Below are positions 46,872 through 56,650 of a DNA stretch of 64,000 nucleotides, piece after piece (the first letter of the stretch is position 1; each line of letters opens with the position of its first letter). The position numbers were made by a program, and so were the translations under genes. The notes beneath the pieces are model-generated. The model was given only the letters and a program-made list of their open reading frames with translations. It was not told the origin of the DNA and did not search any database. Origin of the DNA: Roseiterribacter gracilis. GTDB lineage: Bacteria; Pseudomonadota; Alphaproteobacteria; BOG-932; Roseiterribacteraceae. Where the stretch lies: the NCBI GenBank assembly GCA_018332375.1, contig BOPV01000001.1:1054001-1118000 (forward strand), given 5' to 3'.

Positions 46872-48716
46872 GTGAGCGACCAGGAAACCCCAGCCGAAAT
46901 CTTCAAACGCGCCACTGCTGCCGCGGTGCGTGCGGTTGCAGGTACGGATGAAGTCGAAGTCGGATTCTCGTCCGACCCGCCCGGCCTCGCCGGCAAGCGT
47001 GCGCGTCTGCCCAATCCTGCGCGCGACATGAATCCGCGCGACGCCGCCATCGTGCGCGGCGCCGCCGACGCGGTTGCGCTGCGTCTCAAACATCACGACC
47101 AGGCGCTGCACACGCGGCGCATGCCGAGCGAACCGCAAGCGCGCGCCGCCTTCGAAGTGTTCGAACAGGCCCGCGTCGAAGCGATCGGCGCCAAGGAAAT
47201 GGCCGGCGTTGCGTCCAATCTCGGCGCCTCGATGGAAGACCGCGTCCGCCGCAATGGCTACGACCGGATGAGCAAGCGCGAAGAAGCACCGCTCAGTGAA
47301 GTGCTGCGCATGATGGCGCGCGAAGCGTTGACCGGCGTTCCGATTCCACGCGCTGCTGAGAAGATGGTTGCGGCCTGGCGGCCGGTGGTTGAATCGCGCC
47401 TCGGCACGCGTCTCAAAGACCTGTCGAAGCTGATGCGCGACCAGGATGCCTATGCACGCGAAGTGCGCCGCATCCTGCAGACTCTGGCGCTCGAACAAGG
47501 CGACGAAGGCGACCAGGATCCCAACGAAGACGAAAGCGCGGGCGAAGGCGAAAGCGAAGACGCCGCCGACGCGCAGGCACGCGGCAGCGAAAAAGACGAC
47601 ACGCCGACCGAGATGCAGAAAGTCGCCGACGCCGACGGCTCGTCGCAGCAATCGGTGGAAGCGGTCGAAGAGAGCGATGACGGCGACATGGTCGGCGAAG
47701 GCCAGGATGAAGCCGGTGCGCCGCAAGCGCAGCGCCGTCCCGACCAGAAAGACGACGCCAATGCCGCGCTCTATCACGCCTACACGACCGAATATGACGA
47801 GGTCGTCGACGCGGCGGCGCTGTGCGATCCGGAAGAGCTGACGCGGCTGCGCCGCATGCTCGACCAGCAGCTGAGTCATTTACAGGGCATGATCGCCAAG
47901 CTTGCCAATCGTCTGCAGCGCCGCTTGCTGGCGAAACAGACGCGCGCTTGGGAGTTCGATCTCGAAGAAGGGTTGCTCGACACAGCGCGCCTGTCGCGCG
48001 TGGTGGTGAATCCGGTCCTGCCCCTCTCCTTCAAGCAGGAAAAACAGACCGACTTTCGCGATACGGTCGTGTCGTTGCTGATCGACAATTCCGGTTCGAT
48101 GCGCGGCCGCCCGATTACGATCGCGGCGATGTCGGCCGACATTCTGGCGCGCACCTTGGAACGTTGCGGCGTGAAGGTCGAAATTCTGGGCTTCACCACG
48201 CGTGCGTGGAAAGGCGGCCAGACGCGCGAGAAGTGGATCGCCGCGGCGAAACCGTCCAACCCCGGCCGCCTCAACGACTTGCGCCACATCGTCTATAAAG
48301 GCGCCGACGCGCCGTGGCGCCGGGCGCGCAAGAATCTCGGCCTGATGCTGCGCGAAGGTTTGTTGAAAGAGAATATCGACGGCGAAGCGCTGCAATGGGC
48401 GCACGATCGTCTGCTGGCGCGCACCGAACAGCGCAAAATTCTGATGGTGATTTCGGACGGTGCGCCGGTCGACGACAGCACATTGTCGGTCAATAGCGGC
48501 AACTATCTCGAGAAGCATCTGCGCAAAGTGATCGACCAGATCGAGCGCGATCCGCGGGTCGAGTTGACCGCGATCGGCATCGGCCACGACGTCACGCGCT
48601 ATTACCGCCGCGCCGTCACCATCGTGGACGTGGAACAGTTAGGCGGCACGATGCTGGCCAAACTGTCGGAACTGTTCGACGAAGAGTCGAAGCGCGACAA
48701 ACGCCGCGCCGCTTAG
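46872..48716 (+). CDS. cobT: Cobaltochelatase subunit CobT
   Basis: 614 residues. N-terminal helical CobT domain, a very acidic middle (about 210-300, Glu/Asp repeats) and a C-terminal von Willebrand A domain whose [18 protein letters not shown] lies near residue 400. Forms the CobS-CobT chaperone ring. GTG start at 46872 gives the family [15 protein letters not shown]. Convergent with the next gene, overlapping by 4 bp. Confidence 0.94.
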   Translation: MSDQETPAEIFKRATAAAVRAVAGTDEVEVGFSSDPPGLAGKRARLPNPARDMNPRDAAIVRGAADAVALRLKHHDQALHTRRMPSEPQARAAFEVFEQARVEAIGAKEMAGVASNLGASMEDRVRRNGYDRMSKREEAPLSEVLRMMAREALTGVPIPRAAEKMVAAWRPVVESRLGTRLKDLSKLMRDQDAYAREVRRILQTLALEQGDEGDQDPNEDESAGEGESEDAADAQARGSEKDDTPTEMQKVADADGSSQQSVEAVEESDDGDMVGEGQDEAGAPQAQRRPDQKDDANAALYHAYTTEYDEVVDAAALCDPEELTRLRRMLDQQLSHLQGMIAKLANRLQRRLLAKQTRAWEFDLEEGLLDTARLSRVVVNPVLPLSFKQEKQTDFRDTVVSLLIDNSGSMRGRPITIAAMSADILARTLERCGVKVEILGFTTRAWKGGQTREKWIAAAKPSNPGRLNDLRHIVYKGADAPWRRARKNLGLMLREGLLKENIDGEALQWAHDRLLARTEQRKILMVISDGAPVDDSTLSVNSGNYLEKHLRKVIDQIERDPRVELTAIGIGHDVTRYYRRAVTIVDVEQLGGTMLAKLSELFDEESKRDKRRAA

Positions 48717-49240
48717 CGCCGCCGGTAGGCGAGCGTGCGGATCAGCACGCCGACGATGCCGCCGATTACTGCAATTGTGATGGACGTACGCGCGGCAGAA
48801 ACCCAACCGTGCGCCGTGACGCGCCCGTTCTGCATGGTTACGCCACCGGCGTCACGGATCTGCGAATAGCCAGGCGGCCTGTAGATGAGGCCGAAGCCTC
48901 CAGTCACCAGCCCGATATTAACGACATAGGCGAGCCCCGCACCCAACAACAGAGCGGCAAGCCAACTGCGCCGTTTGCGCCAATGCAGCACTGCCCAAAG
49001 CGGAACGGCCAGCACCACCAGCCCGCCCAGGAACACGACCAACGTGCCAAGAAACACCATGCTCGCATTGCGCAGGTCCGACCCGAACCAACCAAACCGT
49101 TCGGTACTGCGCATCAGCACGAACAACGGCAGCATCTGCCATAGCGTGGCTGCAAGCGCGCCCGCAACCGCGCCGACCCAGACGGCAAGTGCACCACGAA
49201 CGAAGGTCGTCGTCGGCTGCGCGGTTTCTTCGGCACTCAT
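48713..49240 (-). CDS. Four-helix membrane protein of unknown function
   Basis: 175 residues. Hydrophobic helices at about 18-40, 57-80, 92-112 and 150-168, with an [17 protein letters not shown] first helix. No motif recognised. Start at 49240 overlaps the upstream gene by 4 bp, so the two form a pair. Confidence 0.65.
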   Translation of the reverse strand: MSAEETAQPTTTFVRGALAVWVGAVAGALAATLWQMLPLFVLMRSTERFGWFGSDLRNASMVFLGTLVVFLGGLVVLAVPLWAVLHWRKRRSWLAALLLGAGLAYVVNIGLVTGGFGLIYRPPGYSQIRDAGGVTMQNGRVTAHGWVSAARTSITIAVIGGIVGVLIRTLAYRRR

Positions 49241-49692
49241 TTCGCGCCCCGCTCCAACACAATCGACGCGCCGACGCGCGTATCGAACGTAGCGATCGCC
49301 ATCTCGCGATAGGCCGCGACCAATCGCTCGATCGAACCGGGCTCGGTCAACGCGGACTGATAGAACAACGCGCAATAGGTCGGCTTGGGCTGCGGACACG
49401 CGCCAGTGATCAACATCAAATGACGCGTGCTGCGCAGACGATCATCGGCGACGCTTGCAGACAAGATCTTCTTGCCACCGGAAAAGCGCGGTGCGTTCCC
49501 GTAAGCCAACCCTTGCCCCCGCGCAAAGTCCCGCGTGACTGCGAGCAACTTTTCTTCGTCTTCGTCGCGCAGATCGAGCGGCAACATCACGCCAGGCCAG
49601 CTCACGCCCGGGTCAGTGCGCGGCGCAAACACGAGCACAAGCGCGATGAGAACCGGAACGGCCGCAGCGATGGCGAGAAGATATAGGCGCAC
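49237..49692 (-). CDS. Anchored extracytoplasmic protein of unknown function
   Basis: 151 residues with an N-terminal hydrophobic segment (residues 2-23, LYLLAIAAAVPVLIALVLVF). The rest is soluble and contains two cysteines (ACPQPKPTYCALF) that may form a disulfide. Coupled to the four-helix protein. No family recognised. Confidence 0.62.
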   Translation of the reverse strand: MRLYLLAIAAAVPVLIALVLVFAPRTDPGVSWPGVMLPLDLRDEDEEKLLAVTRDFARGQGLAYGNAPRFSGGKKILSASVADDRLRSTRHLMLITGACPQPKPTYCALFYQSALTEPGSIERLVAAYREMAIATFDTRVGASIVLERGAK

Positions 49693-49737
49693 CGGACCTA
49701 GGTCGCGCAGTTCGCGGCGAGGTGCAAGCGTACGCCG

Positions 49738-50991
49738 CTATGTTGCCGGCTGAAGTTTCCCCGGCACCGCGAATGGCCGCCGGGCCAGGAATGCGATCGC
49801 GCCCGCCAGCAACGACGCGGCACCCAGTCCAGCCAACCCAATCGGCCAGCGTGCCCGTTCACGTGCCGTCGCGGTCAGCGTCTCCGCAACAAACCGTTCG
49901 CCACGCGCCATCTCGGCATAGGAACGCTGGAACGAAGCAATCCGGCGCAGCATGTCGTCGTCGAGCGGCGTCCCATCGGTTCGCGCCGCGCGCTCGCGCG
50001 CATCGAGCTTGGCCAGCTCGTCCATCCATTTCTGCGCCGTCGCGCGCGCATCGTCCTGCGCGAAGCGTTCGGCCGGGGTGAGAAAGCTTTCGCTCCAGCG
50101 CGCAACCAACGGCGCCAGCGGCTGGTCGGCAGCGGGCGCGGTCATCCACCAGCACGACGCGCCCGCAACCGCAGCGCTCAACCCGTAGCCGGCGAGCGCA
50201 ACGAGCCGCAACGGCGCAACGCCGCGCAAGATGCGCAGCACGATCGCCAACACCACGCTCGCAGCCAGCGCCAAAACCAACGTGGCGCCCAGCGGCCGGT
50301 CGATCACGAACGCAGCCGCAACGCCCGCAATGCTCGCGATCGCGCCCGCACCGAGCGCGATCGCAAACGCGACGGGAAAGCGGCGCGACAGCAGCAGGCC
50401 TGCAACGGCTGGCATGATCAGCAGCGAGAACACGACCAGCACGCCCGCCATCGCGACCGAACTCGTCACCACCGCGGCAAAGCAAAGATAGAAGCCGAGT
50501 TCGAGCGCCAGGCTGCGATCGGCCGCGCGCAGCTTGCGATGGAACACCGCCAACGCGGCACCGATCGCACCGTAGAGCAATGCCGTGCGCGGCAGACTGT
50601 CGAGCGAGACCGACAGCAAATCGCCGACCAGCACGCGTTTGACATGCTCGGCTCCTTGCGGCGCGCCGTCGACAACCAGCACCGTCGCTGCGGTCGCAAC
50701 CACATAGGCGATGCCCACCATCGCTTCACGTCCGACCGCTGCGCCCAGACGTGGCGCAACCGTCAACAAAACGGCCCCCGTTGCTGCCGCAAGAAAGGCC
50801 CAGACTTGCGTCGCCAACGCGCCCGGCGCGTGCCCGGCTGCAACTGCGGCCGTCGCACCCAACGCAGCGAGCTGCGCCAACGCCAGGTCGGCAAACACGA
50901 CGCGCCGCCGCAACACGTGCAAACCAAGCGCAGCATGGATCGGCACCAGCAACGCAAGCGCCAGCAGAACCGGAAGCGCCAACGCGATCAT
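49738..50991 (-). CDS. ABC-3 metal transporter permease with C-terminal extension
   Basis: 417 residues. Residues 1 to ~265 form the 8-9-helix ABC-3 fold of Zn/Mn uptake permeases (ZnuB/MntB), including the VVFADLALAQLAALG coupling region and LLIMPAVAGLLL. A ~150-residue extension follows: helix, a ~100-residue Arg/Glu/Ala-rich domain (about 295-380), and a last helix. Coupled to the binding-protein gene (4-bp overlap). No ATPase gene is adjacent. Confidence 0.82.
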   Translation of the reverse strand: MIALALPVLLALALLVPIHAALGLHVLRRRVVFADLALAQLAALGATAAVAAGHAPGALATQVWAFLAAATGAVLLTVAPRLGAAVGREAMVGIAYVVATAATVLVVDGAPQGAEHVKRVLVGDLLSVSLDSLPRTALLYGAIGAALAVFHRKLRAADRSLALELGFYLCFAAVVTSSVAMAGVLVVFSLLIMPAVAGLLLSRRFPVAFAIALGAGAIASIAGVAAAFVIDRPLGATLVLALAASVVLAIVLRILRGVAPLRLVALAGYGLSAAVAGASCWWMTAPAADQPLAPLVARWSESFLTPAERFAQDDARATAQKWMDELAKLDARERAARTDGTPLDDDMLRRIASFQRSYAEMARGERFVAETLTATARERARWPIGLAGLGAASLLAGAIAFLARRPFAVPGKLQPAT

Positions 50992-51917
50992 GCGCCCACC
51001 TTTGCAAATGCATCGGCGAGACGCGCAACCAGCGCGTCCATCATGGCGACATAGGTCTCACCCGGCGCTTCACCGTTGCTGGGCAGCGCAACCGGCGTCA
51101 ACGCTGCAGCGCGCGTCAAGGCGGGCGTCAGTTGGCCGGGATCTGCCTGCTCGACCAGCAACAGCCGCACATGTTTGCTGCGCGCAATGTCGGCGATCTC
51201 GGCCAGACGTGCCGGCCCCGGCGACACGCCTTCGCGCAGCTCGACCGTGGCTGCGATGTCGAGACGGAAGCGGCGCGCGAGATACGGGAAGCTGTTGTGA
51301 TAGGCAAGCACCGGCTGGTTCGCGTACGGCGCCAGCGCTGCGCTCCAACGCGCCAGGCCGGCATTGAGTGACGCGTTGAACGCGTCGAGCCGTGCCGACA
51401 ACACAGCCTCGCGCGCCGGATCTGCAGCCAGCAACGCTGCAGCGATCGACGCGACTGCCGTCTTGGCGTTGACGGGATCGAGCCACCAATGCGGATTGGC
51501 GCTGCCATGCGCGTGTCCGTCGGATGCTTCGACGGCGCGGCCTTTGACTTCGAGCAATGCGATACCGCGACTGAGATCGACGCTCGCCGTTGCGAGGTCG
51601 GCGCGCTGCACGCGGCGTGCGAGCAAGGTCGCCCAATCGTCGAACCCTGCCCCAGCCCGCAACAGCAGATCGCCGCTCTGCATCACCGCGAGATCGCCCG
51701 GACGTGGCGTGAAACGTTCGGGATCGAAGCCGGTCGGCAAGAGCTGCACGACGCCGTCCGGCACCAATGCACGCGCCAATCGTGCAACGACATTGGTCGT
51801 CGCAAGTACCGTGCGCAGCTCGCCGCTCCGCGCCGGCCGCGCCCTGCAGAACAGCGCGGCCGACGCGGCGACGACAAAGACGCGTCGGTTTATTTGGACG
51901 CGGTCTTGGTTCGCCAC
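50988..51917 (-). CDS. Zinc/manganese ABC binding protein (ZnuA/TroA family)
   Basis: 309 residues. N-terminal NRRVFVVAASAALF is a Tat-like export signal. The cluster-9 binding fold shows GFDPERFTPRPGD, a short His-rich loop (SDGHAHGSANPHWWLDP) and LAYHNSFPYLARRF with metal-binding histidines. GTG at 51917 is the only start that keeps the signal; it overlaps the acetamidase gene end by 28 bases, so it is uncertain. Probably co-transcribed with the acetamidase gene. Confidence 0.8.
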   Translation of the reverse strand: MANQDRVQINRRVFVVAASAALFCRARPARSGELRTVLATTNVVARLARALVPDGVVQLLPTGFDPERFTPRPGDLAVMQSGDLLLRAGAGFDDWATLLARRVQRADLATASVDLSRGIALLEVKGRAVEASDGHAHGSANPHWWLDPVNAKTAVASIAAALLAADPAREAVLSARLDAFNASLNAGLARWSAALAPYANQPVLAYHNSFPYLARRFRLDIAATVELREGVSPGPARLAEIADIARSKHVRLLLVEQADPGQLTPALTRAAALTPVALPSNGEAPGETYVAMMDALVARLADAFAKVGA

Positions 51918-53293
51918 AGGCTTTTCGGAGTCTGGCAAACGACGGTCTTGGTCGCACCCGCCGGCGGACCGACGCGGCAATCGCCGGCTGCCGACACCAG
52001 ACCGTAGGAATCCAGACGCGTCAGGCCTTTCTTCTCGACCAGCAAATTGATCATCGCCATCGACGCCGTATCCATCGCCTTGTTCAGGTCGGCGTCGGTG
52101 CCGACCGTGACAAAGGCAGTCGCCGTTTCCGCCGTCGGCAATTTCGCCACTGGTTTGCCAGCAGTCTTCGCGGTCATGCAGTAGGTGCCTTTGACGACGT
52201 TGACGACTTCGCTGATCCGGCAATCCCAGTTCGTCACCATCAGCTTGGTCGCCGCTGCTTCATCCGGCGCCTTCTTGGTTTCGACCAGATACTTCACCGT
52301 CTCTTTCTGCAGCAGGTCGTACGCGATGTTCAGGTCGCGGTCGTAGCCGATCGTGATCCAATGCGTCTTGGTCTCGATGCGCGGCCATTCGAGCTTCTGG
52401 CCTTTGATCACCTCGACCGTGACGTTCAACTCGCGGAACGCGCTTTCCATCGCAGTCAGATTGATCTCGCCATTGCCTTGTCCGGCATGGCTGTCGCCGG
52501 TCCACAACAGCGCGCCTTTGACGAAGACCGGAATGTAGATCGACGCGCCTTCGGTGAATTCGTTGATGTCGAGATTGCCGGCATACTTACCTGGCGGCAC
52601 GGAGCTGTAGCGACCGGGCTCAGCCCGCGCGACGCCAAGCGTGCCCGGGAACGGCTTCACCGGAATGAAGACGCCGGGCAGAAACTCGGTCTCCATTTTG
52701 ACCAGGTCGAGATAGAAATACTTGACCTGCCCGTCGGGGAATTCTTTGGGGAATTCGCCGAACATGCCGGGCACGTTGAAGTTGGTCGCGTAGGAACGCG
52801 GCACGATTTTGTTCAACGTCACTTTCAACACGTCACCGGGCTCGGCGCCGTCGATGAAGATCGGACCGGTCAGCGAATGCGGGCCGCGGCCGGGATAATC
52901 TGTTCGAGTCTTTTTGATCTGCTCGATCGTGGTGCCGGGTACGACCTGGTTGTGCGCGTGCATCATCGTCTCAAGCGCGATGCTGTCGCCCGACTTCACC
53001 GTCAGCACCGGCGGCTGCGCATTGTCGAACCAGCCCCACTGCGTCGTTTCCAACGTCGCCGGCAGCATATGGATCTTGCCGCCTTTGGCGTTGGTCGCGG
53101 GCGTGACGCGCAGAGCCTGGTCGACCGGTCCCAACACCGGTTGCGGCACGGTCGCCTGGGTCCGCGCAATCAACGGAACGTCGGCAGGTGCAGGCGGCGC
53201 GGCCGGTGCCGGCGCAGGTGCAGGTGCAGTTTGTGCGAAGGCAACAAGTGGCAGTGCCAGCAACGAAGCGGCGGCAAGATGGCGGTAGCGCAA
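51890..53293 (-). CDS. Exported acetamidase/formamidase family protein
   Basis: 467 residues. Signal peptide (residues 5-20, HLAAASLLALPLVAFAQ) then an Ala-Pro repeat linker. The FmdA_AmdA fold follows: GDSIALETMMHAHNQ, GPHSLTGPIFIDGAEPGD, LWTGDSHAGQGNGEI. Amide hydrolysis is typical of the family, usually in the cytoplasm, so export is unusual. TTG at 53293 is fixed by GAGGAG seven bases upstream. Confidence 0.82.
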   Translation of the reverse strand: MRYRHLAAASLLALPLVAFAQTAPAPAPAPAAPPAPADVPLIARTQATVPQPVLGPVDQALRVTPATNAKGGKIHMLPATLETTQWGWFDNAQPPVLTVKSGDSIALETMMHAHNQVVPGTTIEQIKKTRTDYPGRGPHSLTGPIFIDGAEPGDVLKVTLNKIVPRSYATNFNVPGMFGEFPKEFPDGQVKYFYLDLVKMETEFLPGVFIPVKPFPGTLGVARAEPGRYSSVPPGKYAGNLDINEFTEGASIYIPVFVKGALLWTGDSHAGQGNGEINLTAMESAFRELNVTVEVIKGQKLEWPRIETKTHWITIGYDRDLNIAYDLLQKETVKYLVETKKAPDEAAATKLMVTNWDCRISEVVNVVKGTYCMTAKTAGKPVAKLPTAETATAFVTVGTDADLNKAMDTASMAMINLLVEKKGLTRLDSYGLVSAAGDCRVGPPAGATKTVVCQTPKSLWRTKTASK

Positions 53294-53465
53294 AGGTCGG
53301 CTCCTCGAACGGGGCCGGCACGGGCCGGAACGACCCACGCATCTACAAGCCTCGTGCCAGCGCGGAACATGGCGCACGGCCCACGCGCACTGCACCGAGC
53401 TGGCGCAGATTCAGGCAGTGCCCGACTGTGAAAGAAGCAACTGCGCCGTACGCGGCTGCGCCGCG

Positions 53466-55010
53466 CTAGAGAACGCCCAGCTCGCGCCACACCGGCAGTT
53501 TGGTCTGCAGCAGGTCGTTGACCTGTTGCACCGTCTCCAGCTCGATCGATGCGACCGGCGCACCGTGCTGCAGCATCTGGCGTCCGGTCTGACGGAAATA
53601 GCCGACGACGAACGCAGCGAGATCGCTGGGCGAAGGCCGCGTCGGTTCGAGCAGGATCGGGTAGAGCAAGCGATCGATCACGTTGGTGCCGATCGCACTG
53701 CCCGTCTTGCCCGCAGCCAGGAACTTGGGATCTTCGCCGTAGCGCGTGCGCATCGCCAAAGCGAGGTTGAGCGCGCGGCTCGTCTCGACGGCGCTGCGCG
53801 CGCCTGCCGCTTGCCGCGGCGGCACCAAAGCCGCCTGCCCGGTATGAACCAGCATCACCGCGCACTGCAGAACCGCATTGAACGACTGGTTCGCCATCGC
53901 CGGCAGGCTGTCGAGTTCGTCGATCGTTTTGGCACCGCTCGCCAGCGCGGCGACGATCGGCGCGTAGAGCGCGGGCGGCAGGTCGGCGTCGCCGATCATC
54001 AGCTTGACCGCCAACTCGATCTTGTCGGCCGGCTTGCTCAGCACGACGCCAAGCTCGCCCAGCAGGCGTCGTTGTTCGATGGCGGGCAGACGCGCTTCGC
54101 CACGCACATACAGGTCGCGTCGGAACTGTGCGTTGACCGCCATGTCGCGCAGCAGCTCGCGCATTCCCGCATCGGGCGCGTCGTTGAGCAGAGCAAGCAA
54201 TTCGGGCGGTACGACGAACTCGTCATACATCTCGCCATATTGCGCGCTGCCGACAAAGCTGAGCTTGGCGTCGGCCAGGTCGCGCATCACGTCGGTGACG
54301 TAAAGCGGCTCCCACGTGTCGTTGAAAAATTCGTGCGCGAGATAGGCGCGGTCCTGGGTCTCGGCAGTTTTGAGGCGCAGTCCCAGATCTGGATTGGCGG
54401 CGAACAGTTTTGCGTTGTTCTCGTTCAACTGCCGCAGCATGCCGAGCGCGTGTTCGATCTTGGTCTGGGTCCGACCCGGCACGCGCCGCGCCAGCTCGAC
54501 CATCATCCGTTGCGCCGCAAGCATCGGCGTCCAACCGGGCATGCAGTTCCAACTGATATAGAACAGGCCGCCCGGCTTCAGACGTTTGCCGACGAACTGC
54601 ACGATCTCGCGCCGCCGCTCGGCGTCGACCCAGGTATAGGTGCCGTGCAACGCGATGAAGTCGAACATCGGCAATTCGCTGTCCGACTTCTCGCACAGGC
54701 TGGCGAAACTCTCTTCACCGATGACGCAATTCTTCAGACCGGACTCGACCAGCAGCGATTCCGCATTGCGGATCATGCCGGGGCTGAAATCGTAGCCGTA
54801 GAAACGCCCCTGCGGATTGGCCGCAGCGAGCAGCATGGTGCCGACGCCCTGCCCGCAGGCGAGTTCGCAGTAATTGTACGGGGCCGTGATCGCGGGCGGG
54901 CGCACATTGCGCAGCAGCGCCGCCAGATACAGCGAGACGGGTGCCATCTCGCGATAAAAATCCGACGTATAGGGAATGTCGGAAACGTAGCCGCCGGCCC
55001 AATTTGTCAT
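53466..55010 (-). CDS. SAM methyltransferase with regulatory domain (PKMT-like)
   Basis: 514 residues. N-terminal class I core (YCELACGQGVGTMLLAA, FYGYDFSPGMI, LHGTYTWV) and a central-to-C-terminal methyltransferase regulatory domain (NENNAKLFAANPD, PLYVTDVMRDL). This pairing is that of bacterial protein-lysine methyltransferases such as rickettsial PKMTs, but no substrate is visible nearby. ATG at 55010. Confidence 0.8.
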   Translation of the reverse strand: MTNWAGGYVSDIPYTSDFYREMAPVSLYLAALLRNVRPPAITAPYNYCELACGQGVGTMLLAAANPQGRFYGYDFSPGMIRNAESLLVESGLKNCVIGEESFASLCEKSDSELPMFDFIALHGTYTWVDAERRREIVQFVGKRLKPGGLFYISWNCMPGWTPMLAAQRMMVELARRVPGRTQTKIEHALGMLRQLNENNAKLFAANPDLGLRLKTAETQDRAYLAHEFFNDTWEPLYVTDVMRDLADAKLSFVGSAQYGEMYDEFVVPPELLALLNDAPDAGMRELLRDMAVNAQFRRDLYVRGEARLPAIEQRRLLGELGVVLSKPADKIELAVKLMIGDADLPPALYAPIVAALASGAKTIDELDSLPAMANQSFNAVLQCAVMLVHTGQAALVPPRQAAGARSAVETSRALNLALAMRTRYGEDPKFLAAGKTGSAIGTNVIDRLLYPILLEPTRPSPSDLAAFVVGYFRQTGRQMLQHGAPVASIELETVQQVNDLLQTKLPVWRELGVL

Positions 55011-55053
55011 GCCTGCGTCCGTACGCGAGGCGCCACAAAAAGGAAAGCCTGCT

Positions 55054-56583
55054 CTACGCCGCTGCTTCCGGCACGACGGGCACGTCGCATCCCGTGACGC
55101 AGCAACGGCCCGGCTGCGTGTCGCGCACCCGCGCCGTGCCATCTGCAATACCGCGATCGAGCAACTGTTCGACCAGCGCCGCTTTTTCTTCGAGCGGATA
55201 GTTGCGGTAGATCTCGCGCTTCATCGCTTCGGGTGAACCACCGCCGTGGAGCGAGATAATCGAATACCAGCCGCCGCTGTTGGAGGCGGTTAGATCTTCG
55301 ATGAAGCGCGCGACTTCCAACCGTTGCGAGGCCGGTACGTCGGGCCGCCCGGCCAATACCGCTGCCAGCGACGCTTGCGTCGCGGGATTGTGGTCTTCGT
55401 CGGGACCCGGCAGCGCTACCACCAAGCCGCCCGACACGTAATGCGCCAACCGGTGCATGTCGTAGATCTGCGTTGCCAGCAGCAGCTTGCCGATATTCGA
55501 GAACACCGCGTCGGGCTGCATCACGCCCGACAGATCGCGCTGGCCGTAGACCGACGCTGCAACACCGCAGGCAAAGAAGCCTTCGACGATTTTGATCAGC
55601 TCGACCATCGCGTCGCGGATATGGCCGTGGCGATCGGGGTCGAGCCCGTTGGCCTCGTTCATCAACACGCCTGCACCGATCAACAGATCGCCAAAGCCCG
55701 CGCGTGCGGCGATGCAGCTGTGGCGGTGATGGGTTGCATAGGTCGTGGTGAGAAACCCCGACTGATCCCACTCGCCGTCGAGAAACACGCGGTCATACGG
55801 AACGAAGACGCGGTCGAACAAACAGACCGCGGTCGACTGCCCGTATTTGCCGGTGAATTTCGCCGCCGCCTCGCCCGGCCGTCCGGCTGGCCGCGACACG
55901 ATGGTCAACCCCTCGGCGTCGATCGGTACCGCGCAGCAGACCGCAAAATCCTTGTCGGCTTGCGTCATCGACCGGCACGGCATCACCAGCAGCTCGTGCA
56001 TATAGGGCGCGCCGGTGACGATCGCCTTGGTGCCCGAAATCACGATCCCGTCGGCGCGACGCTCGACGACATGCAGATAGACGTCCGGGTTCGCTTGCTG
56101 ATGCGGTTTCAACGACCGGTCGCCCTTGGCGTCGGTCATCGCAATACCGAGCGTCAGGTCGTTGTCCTGCACGAAATGCAGATACTGCAAAAACCGCGCA
56201 TGATACTCGCGCCCACCCGCCGCCGCATCGAGACGCTGCGTTGACTGGAACAGCGCGTTCATCGAATCGTGCACGAGATAGCGCTGGGCGCAGCCGGTGT
56301 ATTTGCACAACAGCCGGATCGCTTCGAGCTTGTACAGAAGGTCGGTCGAGGTGTCGTTCATGTGCAGCATGCGATTGACGACTTTGCCGCTGGTGCGCTG
56401 GGTCGCCAGCATCAGCAACTTGTGTTCGTCACGCAGCGCGAAGTCGTAGGTGACGCCGACCGCGGCAATGCCGGGCGCCAGATCGGGATCGTCGGCCACG
56501 CTTTCGACCTGGCGGCCATTGACGTAGACGCGCGGGCGATAGCGGCGCAGCGACTCCCGGTATTCGGCAGCGGACATCAGCAT
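55054..56583 (-). CDS. HpaB/4-hydroxybutyryl-CoA dehydratase-like flavoprotein lacking Fe-S ligands
   Basis: 509 residues. Start MLMSAAEYRESLRR and blocks AMTDAKGDRSLKP, VISGTKAIVTGAP and MPCRSMTQADKDFAV closely follow 4-hydroxybutyryl-CoA dehydratase (AbfD) as I recall it. Of the four AbfD [4Fe-4S] ligands (C99, C103, H292, C299), C98 and H286 are kept, but the others are Y102 and A293, so the cluster cannot form the same way. An FAD enzyme of the HpaB superfamily is the safe call; dehydratase activity is doubtful. GGAGG fixes the ATG at 56583. Divergent from a TetR gene. Confidence 0.8.
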   Translation of the reverse strand: MLMSAAEYRESLRRYRPRVYVNGRQVESVADDPDLAPGIAAVGVTYDFALRDEHKLLMLATQRTSGKVVNRMLHMNDTSTDLLYKLEAIRLLCKYTGCAQRYLVHDSMNALFQSTQRLDAAAGGREYHARFLQYLHFVQDNDLTLGIAMTDAKGDRSLKPHQQANPDVYLHVVERRADGIVISGTKAIVTGAPYMHELLVMPCRSMTQADKDFAVCCAVPIDAEGLTIVSRPAGRPGEAAAKFTGKYGQSTAVCLFDRVFVPYDRVFLDGEWDQSGFLTTTYATHHRHSCIAARAGFGDLLIGAGVLMNEANGLDPDRHGHIRDAMVELIKIVEGFFACGVAASVYGQRDLSGVMQPDAVFSNIGKLLLATQIYDMHRLAHYVSGGLVVALPGPDEDHNPATQASLAAVLAGRPDVPASQRLEVARFIEDLTASNSGGWYSIISLHGGGSPEAMKREIYRNYPLEEKAALVEQLLDRGIADGTARVRDTQPGRCCVTGCDVPVVPEAAA

Positions 56584-56606
56584 GGGGCACCTCCGAGGCA
56601 CCAAAA

Positions 56607-56643
56607 TCTAACGCTGTTCAAATTTTCGAGCAAGCATGTTAGA
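56607..56643. promoter_or_regulatory. Candidate TetR-controlled divergent operator region
   Basis: The 67-bp space between the divergent genes contains TCTAACGCTGTT (AAC-GCT-GTT palindrome core) and outer inverted repeats TCTAAC (56607-56612) and GTTAGA (56638-56643). Probably where the adjacent TetR binds. Confidence 0.4.
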
Positions 56644-56650
56644 AAGCGCC

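Noticed and set aside
53418..55097. A 559-codon plus-strand frame opposite the methyltransferase gene
   Set aside because: Antisense of a gene with clear SAM-binding motifs; composition is typical of shadow frames.
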